Source: Prevotella illustrans (GTDB lineage Bacteria; Bacteroidota; Bacteroidia; Bacteroidales; Bacteroidaceae). Taken from it: a DNA stretch of 64,000 nucleotides. Below are positions 43,447 to 53,112 of the stretch, one piece after another. Position numbers and translations under genes: made by a program. The notes under the pieces were generated by a model that was given only the letters and a program-made list of their open reading frames with translations, was not told where the DNA came from and ran no database searches. Positions within the stretch are counted from its first letter, which is position 1. The number at the start of each line of letters is the position of its first letter. The stretch covers positions 303 to 64,302 of the forward strand of contig NZ_JAERMS010000011.1 of NCBI RefSeq assembly GCF_017426725.1, given 5' to 3'.

Positions 43447-44082
43447 ATGAGAAAAGTATCTTTGTTGCTGCTGGCCATCGTGGCTTTAGTAACTTTTGAA
43501 TCGTGCAAGGATAGCGAAACGTATGCCGATCGGAAGAAGAAAGAGCGTGCTGCCATCAATGATTATATTGCGAAAAACAAAATTAAAGTGATTTCGGAAG
43601 CTGAGTTTTTTGCGCATGACAGCATGACAGATGTTAAGAATAACGAGTGGGTTTTGATGAACAGCACGGGCGTTTATATGCAGATTGTCAGAAAAGGTGT
43701 TGGATCAAAGGTCAAGCAGGGGGAAATAAAGAATCTCTTGGTGCGCTTTGACGAGACAGACTTGAAGACCGATTCTATTACGTTGTCAAACCGTTGGCTT
43801 TATTATTCAAGTTTGGTAGACCACATGGTCATCAAGAATACTTCCGGTTCTTATTTAGGTGTATTCATCGCCGGCAAAAGCACGATGTGGAGTCGGTATC
43901 GTTCTACGGCTGTGCCCAACGGATGGATGGTGCCGTTTGACTACATTAACATCGGCCGTCCGAAGAAAGATGGCGATGAGATAGCCAAGGTGAAACTTAT
44001 CGTACCAAGTTCGTCAGGCACGCAAAATGCCACGAACAGCGTCACTCCGTATATGTATGAGCTGACTTTCCAGGAGGAATAA
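43447..44082 (+). CDS. DUF4827-type lipoprotein, FKBP-like fold possible
   Basis: A 211-residue exported lipoprotein (MRKVSLLLLAIVALVTFESC, lipobox Cys20). The mature protein carries SEAEFFAHDSMTDVKNNEWV and VRKGVGSKVKQGEIKNLLVR, which recall the entry strands of FKBP-type peptidyl-prolyl isomerases, and ends with VTPYMYELTFQEE. The family is restricted to Bacteroidota. It is followed after 43 nt by glmM and may be co-transcribed. No catalytic function is established. Confidence 0.82.
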   Translation: MRKVSLLLLAIVALVTFESCKDSETYADRKKKERAAINDYIAKNKIKVISEAEFFAHDSMTDVKNNEWVLMNSTGVYMQIVRKGVGSKVKQGEIKNLLVRFDETDLKTDSITLSNRWLYYSSLVDHMVIKNTSGSYLGVFIAGKSTMWSRYRSTAVPNGWMVPFDYINIGRPKKDGDEIAKVKLIVPSSSGTQNATNSVTPYMYELTFQEE

Positions 44083-44125
44083 TCTTTGATAGCGCGGACC
44101 TTAATCAATTTTAATTATATACTTT

Positions 44126-45517
44126 ATGACACTCATTAAGTCTATATCCGGCATTCGTGGAACGATCGGTGGTAAGACGGGAGATACCTTGAATCCACTG
44201 GATATCGTCAAGTTTACATCTGCTTACGCGACCTTTATTCGGCGCAGTGTAAAGAATCCTTCCAATAAAATTGTCGTAGGACGTGACGCACGTATCTCCG
44301 GCGCGATGGTCAAGAATGTGGTTTGTGGCACATTGATGGGCATGGGATACGATGTTGTCAACATCGGTCTGGCCACAACGCCGACTACGGAACTGGCTGT
44401 AAGGATGACAGGGGCCGACGGCGGTATCATCATTACGGCAAGCCATAATCCTCGTCACTGGAACGCATTGAAGTTACTCAATGCCGAAGGCGAGTTTTTG
44501 ACAAAGGATAACGGTAACGAAGTGCTGGAAATAGCAGCCCGTGAAGATTTTGATTTTGCCGATGTTGATCATCTGGGACATTATGTCGATGATGATTCGT
44601 TTGACCGTCGACATATTGATGCGGTCTTGGCGTTGAAACTTGTGGATGTCGAAGCTATTCGGAACGCTCATTTTAAAGTTGTTGTCGACAGCATTAATTC
44701 GGTAGGTGGTATCATTCTGCCGAAGTTGCTCGACGCGTTGGGTGTAACCTATAAGTTTCTGAATGGCGAGGCCAGTGGTGATTTTGCCCACAATCCTGAA
44801 CCATTAGAGAAGAATTTGGGTGGAATCATGAGCGAATTGAAGAATGGTGGCTATGATTTGGGTATTGTGGTTGACCCCGATGTTGACCGTCTGGCATTCA
44901 TCTGTGAAGACGGAAAGATGTTTGGTGAAGAGTATACATTGGTCAGTGTGGCCGACTATGTGCTACAATATACCCCCGGCAATACGGTGAGTAACTTGAG
45001 TTCGACCCGTGCGCTGCGCGACATTACTGAAAAGCATGGTGGCGTTTATACGCCGGCTGCCGTGGGTGAGGTCAATGTGACAACGAAGATGAAGGAAGTA
45101 AACGCCGTGATCGGTGGCGAAGGTAATGGTGGTGTGATCTATCCCGAGAGCCATTATGGCCGCGACGCTCTGGTTGGCATAGCGCTTTTCCTTAGTAATC
45201 TGGCTCATAAGGGAGTGAAAGTGAGTGAGTTGAGGAAGGAATATCCTGATTACTTTATCGCTAAAAACCGTATAGACCTGACACCAAGCACTGATGTCGA
45301 CGCGATATTGGAAAAGGTGAAGGCGATGTTTGACGCGCAACCCGACGCCAAGGTAAATGATGTTGACGGTGTGAAGATTGATTTTCCCGATAAGTGGGTG
45401 CATCTGCGCAAGAGCAATACCGAGCCGATTATTCGTGTCTATAGCGAAGCCGGCTCCATGGAGGAGGCCGACCGGCTGGGCAAGCAGATGATGCAAGTCG
45501 TTTACGACATGCAATAA
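44126..45517 (+). CDS. glmM: phosphoglucosamine mutase
   Basis: A 463-residue alpha-D-phosphohexomutase that makes glucosamine-1-phosphate for peptidoglycan and LPS. The phosphoserine loop is IITASHNPRHWNALKLL, the metal loop DPDVDRLAF, the sugar loop GGEGNGGVIYPESH, and the phosphate-binding loop RKSNTEPIIRVYSE. The start ISGIRGTIGG is canonical. Bacteroidota members are longer and somewhat different from E. coli GlmM, so phosphomannomutase activity cannot be ruled out. Confidence 0.93.
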   Translation: MTLIKSISGIRGTIGGKTGDTLNPLDIVKFTSAYATFIRRSVKNPSNKIVVGRDARISGAMVKNVVCGTLMGMGYDVVNIGLATTPTTELAVRMTGADGGIIITASHNPRHWNALKLLNAEGEFLTKDNGNEVLEIAAREDFDFADVDHLGHYVDDDSFDRRHIDAVLALKLVDVEAIRNAHFKVVVDSINSVGGIILPKLLDALGVTYKFLNGEASGDFAHNPEPLEKNLGGIMSELKNGGYDLGIVVDPDVDRLAFICEDGKMFGEEYTLVSVADYVLQYTPGNTVSNLSSTRALRDITEKHGGVYTPAAVGEVNVTTKMKEVNAVIGGEGNGGVIYPESHYGRDALVGIALFLSNLAHKGVKVSELRKEYPDYFIAKNRIDLTPSTDVDAILEKVKAMFDAQPDAKVNDVDGVKIDFPDKWVHLRKSNTEPIIRVYSEAGSMEEADRLGKQMMQVVYDMQ

Positions 45518-45523
45518 GATACT

Positions 45524-45563
45524 AAGACATAGACTTTCCTATAGCGGGTCTATGTCTTTTTTT
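45524..45563 (+). terminator. glmM terminator
   Basis: AAGACATAGAC and GTCTATGTCTT form an 11-bp stem followed by a T run, starting 6 nt after the stop codon. Confidence 0.92.
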
Positions 45564-45585
45564 ATAATAACAATCCAATATTTTC

Positions 45586-47781
45586 ATGAAAAAGAAACTA
45601 CTTATAGTTTTGATGTTATTGGCTCCTATCGTTTCAAGGGGCGAAAGTGTCGTGATACAATCCGGAAATATTGCGCTCGTATTGAATGTGGAAAAGGGTA
45701 AGTCACCTAAGTTCATGTACTTTGGCAACAAATTGACCGGTGACGACTTGAAGAGTATCTCCACACCGACGGAAGGACGGATGGACGTATATCCGGCTTA
45801 CGGGATGAACACTCCCGTGGAGACCGCCTTTGCCATGACGCATGCCGACGGAAATATGTCGACTGTACTGGTGGCAACGGGTCATGAGGTGAAGCCACAG
45901 GGCAAGACAACATTGACAGTGGTGCATCTGAAAGATACGCTCTATCCACTTTATGTAGACTTGAATTATCGTTCTTATGCCGATGTCGACATGATTGAAA
46001 CTTGGGCTACCATACGGAACGAAGAAAAAGGAAAGGTCATGTTGACGCAATTCTCTTCGGGGTGCATGCCCATTCGGCGTGACGATGTTTGGGCAACCCA
46101 TCTATATGGCTCTTGGGCCAATGAAGGAAGAGTGGCAGAGGAACCGCTTAATCCCGGACAGTTAGTTATCAAGAATAAGGACGGCGTGCGGAACAGCCAT
46201 ACGGATCATGCGGAAATCATGTTCTCGCTCGATGGCAAGGCCAGGGAAAACTGTGGCGATGTCATTGGCGCCGCGTTGTGCTATGGAGGCAATTATCGCT
46301 TGAAGGTAGAAACCGATGATACGGAATATCATTACTTCTTTGCAGGAATCAATGAAGACAACTCTGTCTGCCGACTGAAGAAGGGCCAGTCGCTGGAGAC
46401 GCCGGCTTTGGCCTTTACCTATAGCAGGGAGGGATTGAGCGGAGCATCCCGCAACTTCCACCGCTGGGGGCGGAATTATAAGTTGGCCAACGGTAATGTG
46501 GAGCGCAGTATCTTGCTGAATAGTTGGGAAGGTGTCTACTTCGACATCAATCAGCAGGGCATGGACGGCATGATGAGTGACATAGCGGCTATGGGCGGTG
46601 AGCTTTTCGTGATGGATGACGGTTGGTTTGGTGAGAAATATCCACGTAAAGATGACTCTTCCTCGCTTGGTGACTGGAATATAGACAGGCAAAAGTTGCC
46701 CGACGGCATTGAAGGATTGTTGCGTGACGCTAAGAAGTATGGTGTCAAATTCGGCATTTGGATCGAACCGGAGATGTCGAATACGGTGAGCGAACTCTAT
46801 GAGAAACATCCCGACTGGATCATCAAGGCACCGAAGCGGAACGCAGTTTTGGGACGTGGCGGTACGCAGGTGGTGCTCGACCTCTCCAATCCGAAAGTGC
46901 AGGACTTCGTGTTCGGCGTAGTGGATAACCTCATGACAAAGTATCCGGAAATTGCTTATATCAAGTGGGATGCCAACATGGCGATTATGAACCATGGCAG
47001 TCAGTATCTCCCGATGGAGGAGCAGAGCCATTTGTATCTTGCCTATCACGAAGGATTTAAGAAGACATTGGAACGCATTCGTGCCAAATATCCGTTGTTG
47101 ACGATTCAGGCTTGCGCCAGCGGCGGCGGTCGAGCCAACTGGGGAATACTGCCTTGGTTTGATGAATTTTGGGTCAGTGATGATACCGACGCATTGCAGC
47201 GCGTCTACATGCAGTGGGGAACGAGCTTGTTTTTCCCCGCTATCGCGATGGCCAGCCATATCAGCGCGTCGCCTAATCATCAGACACATAGACTGATACC
47301 GCTGAAGTATCGCGTGGATGTAGCCATGAGCGGTCGGTTGGGAATGGAGATTCAGCCGAAGAATATGACGGAAGAAGAGAAGGCATTGTGCAAGAACGCG
47401 ATCTCTGAATACAAGCAGATTCGTCCGATTGTGCAGATGGGAAATATCTATCGCTTGCAAAGTCCTTATGAAAATAAGGGAGTTGCTTCACTGATGTACG
47501 TGGATGACGCACGGCAAAAGGCCGTGTTCTATTGGTGGAAGACGGAGACGTTTGTCAATCAGCACCTTCCCCGCATCAAGATGGCAGGCCTGGATGCCGG
47601 TAAGATGTATAAGGTGCATGAGCTGAACCGAATCGATAATCGGCCTTTAGCTTTTGAAGGAAAGACCTTTAGTGGCGCTTACTTGATGTCGCAAGGGCTT
47701 GAAATCCCTTATACCCATCATGTTGATTACCATAAGAATACTGCTTGGGCAAGTCGGGTGCTCTATCTTGAAGCCCAATAG
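45586..47781 (+). CDS. exported alpha-galactosidase, GH36 family
   Basis: A 731-residue enzyme with a signal peptide (MKKKLLIVLMLLAPIVSRG). Order: N-terminal beta-sandwich, catalytic barrel, C-terminal beta domain. GH36 motifs: LLNSWEGVYFDI, MDDGWFGEKYPRKDDSSSLG, GIWIEPEMSN, YIKWDANMAI with the nucleophile Asp, and CASGGGRANWGILPWF followed by WVSDDTDA with the acid/base Asp. It releases terminal alpha-galactose from raffinose-type sugars or galactomannan. No SusC/D pair or transporter is adjacent. Confidence 0.95.
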   Translation: MKKKLLIVLMLLAPIVSRGESVVIQSGNIALVLNVEKGKSPKFMYFGNKLTGDDLKSISTPTEGRMDVYPAYGMNTPVETAFAMTHADGNMSTVLVATGHEVKPQGKTTLTVVHLKDTLYPLYVDLNYRSYADVDMIETWATIRNEEKGKVMLTQFSSGCMPIRRDDVWATHLYGSWANEGRVAEEPLNPGQLVIKNKDGVRNSHTDHAEIMFSLDGKARENCGDVIGAALCYGGNYRLKVETDDTEYHYFFAGINEDNSVCRLKKGQSLETPALAFTYSREGLSGASRNFHRWGRNYKLANGNVERSILLNSWEGVYFDINQQGMDGMMSDIAAMGGELFVMDDGWFGEKYPRKDDSSSLGDWNIDRQKLPDGIEGLLRDAKKYGVKFGIWIEPEMSNTVSELYEKHPDWIIKAPKRNAVLGRGGTQVVLDLSNPKVQDFVFGVVDNLMTKYPEIAYIKWDANMAIMNHGSQYLPMEEQSHLYLAYHEGFKKTLERIRAKYPLLTIQACASGGGRANWGILPWFDEFWVSDDTDALQRVYMQWGTSLFFPAIAMASHISASPNHQTHRLIPLKYRVDVAMSGRLGMEIQPKNMTEEEKALCKNAISEYKQIRPIVQMGNIYRLQSPYENKGVASLMYVDDARQKAVFYWWKTETFVNQHLPRIKMAGLDAGKMYKVHELNRIDNRPLAFEGKTFSGAYLMSQGLEIPYTHHVDYHKNTAWASRVLYLEAQ

Positions 47782-47785
47782 GACT

Positions 47786-47816
47786 AAAAGTCTCTCATCG
47801 TTGATGAGGGGCTTTT
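47786..47816. terminator. bidirectional terminator after the alpha-galactosidase gene
   Basis: AAAAGTCTCTCATC and GATGAGGGGCTTTT around GTT, between convergent genes. Confidence 0.85.
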
Positions 47817-47819
47817 ATG

Positions 47820-48272
47820 CTATTCTTCTGTCCGGTCAGGGGCTTGATGGAGCTTATACGACTTTGATGTGGTTGCGGACGGCTTGATTTGCTCCACGCG
47901 ATTGACGATACTGTCGCCTGATGGTAGCAGAAAGAAGCCTATTCTGACGACATTTCCTATCTGTGCGCTGCCCTTTACCTTTACGTGATGTGCCTTGAAA
48001 TATGAAGTTGTGTCTCGGCGACTGGGATAGGAGAGCAACTGTAACTGCGATTTGTTCGACGCCTCACCTATATAATAAATACCGATGCTATCACGGCCTT
48101 CCGTCAAAGTTGTATGAGTCGAATCCTGTTGTATGCGAACTTTGGGCTCAACGGGTTCGAAAACAGACGCGGCCACCGTGTCTCCGGGGTTGTCTTCTTT
48201 TGCAAACCTGCACGACATTGTGCCCATTGAGGAGATTATGATGGCAAAAACAAATAGAAAAAGCTTTTTCAT
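47820..48272 (-). CDS. small lipoprotein of unknown function
   Basis: A 150-residue exported protein (MKKLFLFVFAIIISSMGTMS, lipobox Cys21). The mature chain is polar, with a possible beta-domain in IGIYYIGEASNKSQLQLLSY and GNVVRIGFFLLPSGDSIVN. I recognise no family. It stands alone between the alpha-galactosidase and fRMsr genes, on the opposite strand. Confidence 0.78.
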   Translation of the reverse strand: MKKLFLFVFAIIISSMGTMSCRFAKEDNPGDTVAASVFEPVEPKVRIQQDSTHTTLTEGRDSIGIYYIGEASNKSQLQLLSYPSRRDTTSYFKAHHVKVKGSAQIGNVVRIGFFLLPSGDSIVNRVEQIKPSATTSKSYKLHQAPDRTEE

Positions 48273-48307
48273 CGTGATGCGTATTTGGTGCGAAAGTAAG
48301 TAAATAA

Positions 48308-48339
48308 TTTGGAACGGAGAAATAAATAACGTAAATTTG
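48308..48339 (+). promoter_or_regulatory. promoter of the fRMsr gene
   Basis: TTTG (48308-48311), 20 nt, TAAATTTG (48332-48339): full consensus, 28 nt before the ATG. Confidence 0.75.
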
Positions 48340-48367
48340 TGTAGATCAACTTTATAGTTTAAAACGA

Positions 48368-48871
48368 ATGAATCATACAGATAAAACAGCTCTATACAAC
48401 ACTTTGATTGAGCAGATCAGAAGTTTGGTTGCCGGTGAGCACAACATGATCGGGGTTTTGGCAAATGTTTCGGCAGCCATGAAGCAAACCTTCCCGAACC
48501 AATATTTCTGGGTAGGCTTCTACCTTGTGCGGAATGACGAGTTGCAATTAGGGCCTTTCCAAGGCACGGTAGCCTGCATGCGCATCGCGAAAGGGCGTGG
48601 CGTCTGCGGCACGGCATGGAAAGAGAATCGCACGCTCATTGTTTCCGATGTCGAGCAGTTTGCCGATCACATCGCCTGTTCTTCCCTTTCACGTTCCGAA
48701 ATCGTAGTACCCATTCGTGAGAAAGGTTCTGCGAGGGTGTTGGGCGTTATCGATATTGACAGCACATCGCTTCATACATTCGATGAAAAGGATGCGGAAA
48801 AATTGGAAGAGATCGCTAAAATATTGGCGGAAATATTGGAGAATCAAAGAATAATCTCTAATTTTGTGTAA
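48368..48871 (+). CDS. free methionine-(R)-sulfoxide reductase (GAF domain)
   Basis: A 167-residue GAF-domain enzyme that reduces free methionine-R-sulfoxide. The three redox cysteines are present at 70, 80 and 104 (ACMRIAKGRGVCG, then HIACSSLSRSEIVVPI); their spacing of 10 and 24 equals that of Cys84/94/118 of E. coli MsrC. WVGFYLV and VLGVIDIDS complete the fold. frr follows after 33 nt and may be co-transcribed. Confidence 0.93.
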   Translation: MNHTDKTALYNTLIEQIRSLVAGEHNMIGVLANVSAAMKQTFPNQYFWVGFYLVRNDELQLGPFQGTVACMRIAKGRGVCGTAWKENRTLIVSDVEQFADHIACSSLSRSEIVVPIREKGSARVLGVIDIDSTSLHTFDEKDAEKLEEIAKILAEILENQRIISNFV

Positions 48872-48904
48872 AACAATATCATTAAAATATAATAAAAGGA
48901 TTAT

Positions 48905-49465
48905 ATGATAGACGTAAAGACGACATTGAAAGACGCGGAAGAGCGCATGCAGATGGCTGCTATGTACCTTGAGGACCAGCTTTCTCATATTCGTGCGGGC
49001 CGCGCCAACGTCGCTATCCTGGATGGTGTACGTGTGAACAGTTATGGTTCAATGGTCCCCTTGAACCAAGTAGCTAACGTTTCTGCGCCTGATGCTCGGA
49101 CAATCGCCATTCGACCATGGGATAGAAAGGCCATTAAAGACATTGAGAAAGCCATCATGGACAGTGATGTGGGTATCACGCCGGAGAACAATGGCGAGAT
49201 CATTCGTTTGGGAATACCTCAACCGACAGAAGAAAGACGCCGTGAATTGGTGAAGCAATGCAACAAAATAGGCGAGAGAACGAAGGTTGAAGTGCGTAGC
49301 GCGCGGGCTGAAATCAAAGAAAAACTGAAGAAGGCGATTAAAGACGGGCTTTCTGAAGACTTGGAAAAAGACGCCGAAGACGATTTGCAGAAGCTGCATG
49401 ACAAGTACATCAAGAAGCTTGACGCGCTGCTTGAAGAGAAGCAGAAAGAAATTATGACGGTATAA
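48905..49465 (+). CDS. frr: ribosome recycling factor
   Basis: A 186-residue factor that, with EF-G, splits the post-termination ribosome. Hallmarks are LEDQLSHIRAGRANVAILDG, IAIRPWDRKAIKDIEKAIMD and EERRRELVKQCNKIGERTKV. Its length matches the family. It is followed by rsgA after 21 nt, a translation-related pair. Confidence 0.98.
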   Translation: MIDVKTTLKDAEERMQMAAMYLEDQLSHIRAGRANVAILDGVRVNSYGSMVPLNQVANVSAPDARTIAIRPWDRKAIKDIEKAIMDSDVGITPENNGEIIRLGIPQPTEERRRELVKQCNKIGERTKVEVRSARAEIKEKLKKAIKDGLSEDLEKDAEDDLQKLHDKYIKKLDALLEEKQKEIMTV

Positions 49466-49486
49466 TCCATTAAGAACAGCATTGTA

Positions 49487-50419
49487 TTGAAGGGACTTGT
49501 CATTAAAAATACCGGCAGTTGGTATTCAGTGAAGACCGACGACGGACAAGTGATAGAAAGTAAAATAAAGGGTAACTTTCGTTTGAAAGGTATCAGAAGC
49601 ACCAACCCTGTCGCCGTAGGTGACAGGGTTGAACTTATTACAAACCAAGAAGGAACGGCTTTTATCTCTGCGATTGAAGACCGCCGCAACTATATTATCC
49701 GTAAATCGCAGAACTTAAGCAAGCAAAGTCATATCTTAGCCGCGAACGTTGACCAGGCTTTTCTGGTCGTAACGGTCAACTATCCGCAGACAAGCACCAT
49801 TTTTATCGATCGTTTCTTGGCTTCGGCCGAAGCCTATCGTGTGCCTGTCGTTCTTATTTTCAATAAATCTGACCTGCTGACAGCGGATGAACAGCGTTAT
49901 GAACGCATGATGATGACCCTCTATCAGACCATCGGCTACGCGTGTTACGAAATCTCCGCGACCACGGGAGAGGGCGTAGCGCAGTTGATTCCCTTGCTGA
50001 AAGACAAGATAACACTGCTTAGCGGCAACAGCGGGGTGGGCAAGTCGACCTTGATTAACCGAATATTGCCCGGTGCTAACTTGCGAACGGCTGAGATCAG
50101 TGACGCCCATAACACGGGCATGCACACCACTACGTTCAGCGAAATGCTGGAGTTGCCTGATGGCGGTTACCTGATTGATACGCCGGGAATCAAAGGATTC
50201 GGAACGTTTGACATGGAACCGGAGGAGCTGACGAGCTATTTTAAGGAGATTTTCAAGTTTTCCGAAGGTTGTAAGTTCAATAATTGCACCCATACCCACG
50301 AGCCGGGGTGTGCCGTCTTGGCAGCCGTTGAGAATCATTATATAGCGGCGAGCCGTTATCAGAGCTATCTCAGCATGCTTGAAGACAAGGATGAGAACAA
50401 ATATCGGGAGGCTTATTAG
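49487..50419 (+). CDS. rsgA: ribosome small-subunit-dependent GTPase A
   Basis: A 310-residue circularly permuted GTPase of 30S maturation. Order: OB-fold start ([29 protein letters not shown]), then G4 (IFNKSD), G1 ([16 protein letters not shown]), G3 (DTPGIKGFG), and the C-terminal zinc knuckle [14 protein letters not shown]. The start is TTG at 49487: the codon gives [10 protein letters not shown], the usual N-terminus in this phylum, and no ATG is near. Confidence 0.96.
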   Translation: MKGLVIKNTGSWYSVKTDDGQVIESKIKGNFRLKGIRSTNPVAVGDRVELITNQEGTAFISAIEDRRNYIIRKSQNLSKQSHILAANVDQAFLVVTVNYPQTSTIFIDRFLASAEAYRVPVVLIFNKSDLLTADEQRYERMMMTLYQTIGYACYEISATTGEGVAQLIPLLKDKITLLSGNSGVGKSTLINRILPGANLRTAEISDAHNTGMHTTTFSEMLELPDGGYLIDTPGIKGFGTFDMEPEELTSYFKEIFKFSEGCKFNNCTHTHEPGCAVLAAVENHYIAASRYQSYLSMLEDKDENKYREAY

Positions 50420-50445
50420 GCTCGAATACACATTTTTGATTATTC

Positions 50446-50490
50446 AAGAAAGGCTGCGAGGACACCAGCTTTGCAGCCTTTCTTATTTTT
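50446..50490. terminator. rsgA terminator
   Basis: AAGAAAGGCTGC and GCAGCCTTTCTT, 12-bp stem, followed by ATTTTTATTT. It also lies just past the end of the convergent serB gene. Confidence 0.9.
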
Positions 50491-50513
50491 ATTTAGGCCT
50501 TTTCCCGGCCTCT

Positions 50514-51755
50514 TTACAGTCTTCCTTGTTCTCCGAGATAGCTGTCTTTGAATCCGAGGAAGTACAGAATACCATCAAGGCCGATGTTATTGATACTTTG
50601 TTTGGCGTTGGCCACCACTCTGGGCTTGGCATGAAAGGCGATACCCAGACCGGCTTCGGATATCATGGGAAGGTCGTTGGCACCGTCACCGACAGCTATC
50701 GTCTGTGCCAGATTCACCTTTTCCACTTGCGCGATCAGTTTAAGAAGCTCGGCTTTGCGGTGTCCGTCAACGATTTCGCCTACGTAGTTGCCCGTGAGCT
50801 TACCGTTTTCGTCTATCTCCAGTTCGTTGGCATAGACATAATCAATGCCATAACGGCGTTGCAGATATTCGCCGAAGTAGGTAAATCCACCACTTAGAAT
50901 CGCGATCTTATAGCCACATGTCTTCAGTACCGACATGAGTCGGTCGGCTCCTTCCGTGATAGGGAGCTGTTCGGCAATGTCCTGCATGACATGCGCGTCC
51001 AGCCCTTTGAGCAGTTTTACCCTTTCCGTGAAACTCTCTCTGAAGTCTATTTCGCCCCGCATGGCTCTTTCTGTGATTTCTCTCACCTGCTCACCGACGC
51101 CTGCCCGTTCGGCCAATTCGTCGATACATTCCGTCTGAATCAAGGTCGAGTCCATATCAAAGCAGATGAGACGGCGCATTCTGCGGTACATGTCGTCTCG
51201 CTGGAAAGAGAAGTCTATCTCCATATCGGTCGACATCTTCATCAGCTGTTCCTGCATCCGGCTGTGGCTTTCGGGCGTTCCTCGGAGTGAAAACTCAATA
51301 CAAGCTCTGACATTCCTCTTCGGGTTGAGAATGCTCTGGCGGCCGGTCAGGCGGAGAATGGAGTCGATGTTCAGCCCTTGCGCCGCGATAATCTGTGTGG
51401 CCGACGCAATTTGTTTGGCTGTCAGTTTCCTGCCGATGATGGTCAGGATGTAACGGTTTTTGCCCTGTCGGCCCACCCAGTTCTCATATTCGGTATCGCT
51501 GATGGGCGAGAATCCGATGTTGACTCCCAGTTCGGTGGTCTTGAAAAGCAGTTCCTTCATCACCTGTCCCGAGTAACTTTCGTCCATTCTGACAAGGATT
51601 CCGAGCGACAAGGTGCTATGGATATCGGCCTGACCGATATCAAGAATCTGCGTATTATACCGGGAGAGAATCGTCATGACCGACGCTGTCAGTCCGGGGC
51701 GGTCCTGTCCGGTAATGCTGATCAATATCTGTTCTTTCTTTTCTGTTGATTCCAT
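50514..51755 (-). CDS. serB: phosphoserine phosphatase with N-terminal ACT-like domains
   Basis: A 413-residue enzyme of serine biosynthesis, using the ATG at 51755; the longer frame from 51803 would run 29 nt into the upstream gene. The N-terminal 180 residues carry two ACT-like regions (ILISITGQDRPGLTASVMTI, RYILTIIGRKLTAKQIASAT). The HAD domain has DMDSTLIQTECIDELA (nucleophile Asp), ILSGGFTYFG and AVGDGANDLPMISEAGLGIA. The family's usual SerB length with ACT regulation is about 400 residues. Confidence 0.95.
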   Translation of the reverse strand: MESTEKKEQILISITGQDRPGLTASVMTILSRYNTQILDIGQADIHSTLSLGILVRMDESYSGQVMKELLFKTTELGVNIGFSPISDTEYENWVGRQGKNRYILTIIGRKLTAKQIASATQIIAAQGLNIDSILRLTGRQSILNPKRNVRACIEFSLRGTPESHSRMQEQLMKMSTDMEIDFSFQRDDMYRRMRRLICFDMDSTLIQTECIDELAERAGVGEQVREITERAMRGEIDFRESFTERVKLLKGLDAHVMQDIAEQLPITEGADRLMSVLKTCGYKIAILSGGFTYFGEYLQRRYGIDYVYANELEIDENGKLTGNYVGEIVDGHRKAELLKLIAQVEKVNLAQTIAVGDGANDLPMISEAGLGIAFHAKPRVVANAKQSINNIGLDGILYFLGFKDSYLGEQGRL

Positions 51756-51774
51756 TGAGTCTGTCTGCTTTGCG

Positions 51775-52644
51775 TTACTTTCCAATCGTAATCGTGTATT
51801 CACTCATAAACGAGGCACCGGGCTGGAGTTTGTTCATCAAGTATTTATCCTTAAACTCTCCTTCAAATTCCGCCCAGTCGTGAATGCCGTACCAAGGCTC
51901 TATGCAGATGAAGGGAGCGTGCTTGCCCGCGGGGTTCCAAATGCCTACGGCCGGACTCTTGAAGTCGACGCTGACAACGGGCTCATCGTTTTCGTCCAGC
52001 AGTTCCACATGTTTCAGCTGCTGATGGTCGAAGATGATCGCGTCGTCTTTAAACGTCTCTTCATCCACTTCCCACATGCCGCCGTTCGTCTCCACTTTGT
52101 GATAGCCCGGCTTCAGGCAGCCTTCCACGTTGCCGAAAACGCGCATCGGTTCAGCTTCGTCCAACTTCAACTTCGCTTTCATCGGCTCTCCCTTTCTGCA
52201 ACCGGGCACGGCAAAGGCCGGATGTCCGCCGATTTGGAAAAATATATCCTTGCTGTCCGTATTCTCCACGTGCCAAACCACGTGAATCCTGTTGCCGTTC
52301 AGTTTGTAACTGACGGCCAGATTGAAATGAAAAGGATATACTTTGTAGGTCTCGGCCGTGTCGTGGAGGCCCAGGATTATCCTGTTTTCACCTTTCGCCA
52401 GCACCGTAAAGTCGGTGTCGCGGGCAAATCCATGTCGGTTCATCCGAAACTCTTTGCCGTTGATGCGAAAAGTATTTTTCCACAGTCCGCATACGATAGG
52501 GAAGAGGAGGGGCGACTTACGTCCCCAATAGTTGGCGTCTCCGTCCCACAGGTATTCGTGTCCCTCGCTATCTTTAATGCTCTGCAATTCGGCTCCATGC
52601 TCCGAAATTTCGACCGTGAGCAGCTCGTTCTTAATTTGTTCCAT
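51775..52644 (-). CDS. aldose 1-epimerase-family protein
   Basis: A 289-residue galactose mutarotase-fold protein. Conserved segments include EYLWDGDANYWGRKSPLLFP, FRMNRHGFARDTDFTVL, GGHPAFAVPG with the catalytic-type His, and FICIEPWYGIHDW. It matches the shorter LacX/YphB-like subgroup better than GalM. It lies 20 nt upstream of serB with no metabolic link I can see. Confidence 0.9.
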   Translation of the reverse strand: MEQIKNELLTVEISEHGAELQSIKDSEGHEYLWDGDANYWGRKSPLLFPIVCGLWKNTFRINGKEFRMNRHGFARDTDFTVLAKGENRIILGLHDTAETYKVYPFHFNLAVSYKLNGNRIHVVWHVENTDSKDIFFQIGGHPAFAVPGCRKGEPMKAKLKLDEAEPMRVFGNVEGCLKPGYHKVETNGGMWEVDEETFKDDAIIFDHQQLKHVELLDENDEPVVSVDFKSPAVGIWNPAGKHAPFICIEPWYGIHDWAEFEGEFKDKYLMNKLQPGASFMSEYTITIGK

Positions 52645-52673
52645 ACGGTTTTCCTATTGATTTACTTCTTATG

Positions 52674-52681
52674 CAAAGATA
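52674..52681 (-). promoter_or_regulatory. -7 box (TATCTTTG) for the epimerase-serB pair
   Basis: A perfect TAnnTTTG on the minus strand, 30 nt upstream of the epimerase ATG. Confidence 0.65.
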
Positions 52682-52942
52682 GCAACTTTTCCGTAAAGCC
52701 ATTCGTTTAGCCCTAAACTTTTACCACGATGGGTCTCTTGTTCCGCCATCATATTTATTCATGCGGGAAATCAAGACAGAAATGAGTGCGGTCCATTAAT
52801 TGTTAAAATCGGCGAATTATCTTTACATCTTCTTCCGAATGGCCGCGTCGTTTGCCACAAAAAGTTTTTCGCGGGCAAATACGCGAGTTTTGGGCGGATT
52901 TGTATGTGGTTGTGAATCAGTGTCTTGCGTTTTTAAGTGAAC

Positions 52943-53067
52943 AAAAGGGGCGAAAAAGGGGCTTGAAAATGCAGCTTTAAGGGTGAGAAAGCGGCGTTTT
53001 GAGGCGATAAAAGTAGCCCTTTTAGGAGATGATAGCTGCGCTTTTGCGGGCTGAAAGCATGACAATG
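52943..53067. repeat. 22-nt-period palindrome array D (6 units, degenerate)
   Basis: Unit starts at 52943, 52965, 52987, 53009, 53031 and 53053. The units read AAAAGGGGCGAAAAA, GAAAATGCAGCTTTA, GAAAGCGGCGTTTTG, AAAAGTAGCCCTTTT, GATAGCTGCGCTTTT and GAAAGCATGACAATG. Only the fourth unit is a near-perfect palindrome, yet the 22-nt period is kept throughout. Confidence 0.85.
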
Positions 53068-53112
53068 AGTTCGTAATAGTGCGGATTTGACAGTCTGAAT
53101 GTTATGGAAAAG

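Noticed and set aside
46162..47460. 432-codon frame opposite the alpha-galactosidase gene
   Set aside because: The GH36 motifs on the plus strand are complete, and the opposite frame has no family features.
52823..53065. 80-codon minus-strand frame between the epimerase and RHH genes
   Set aside because: It consists largely of array D; its Lys/Ser/Phe-rich repeats simply translate the palindromes.
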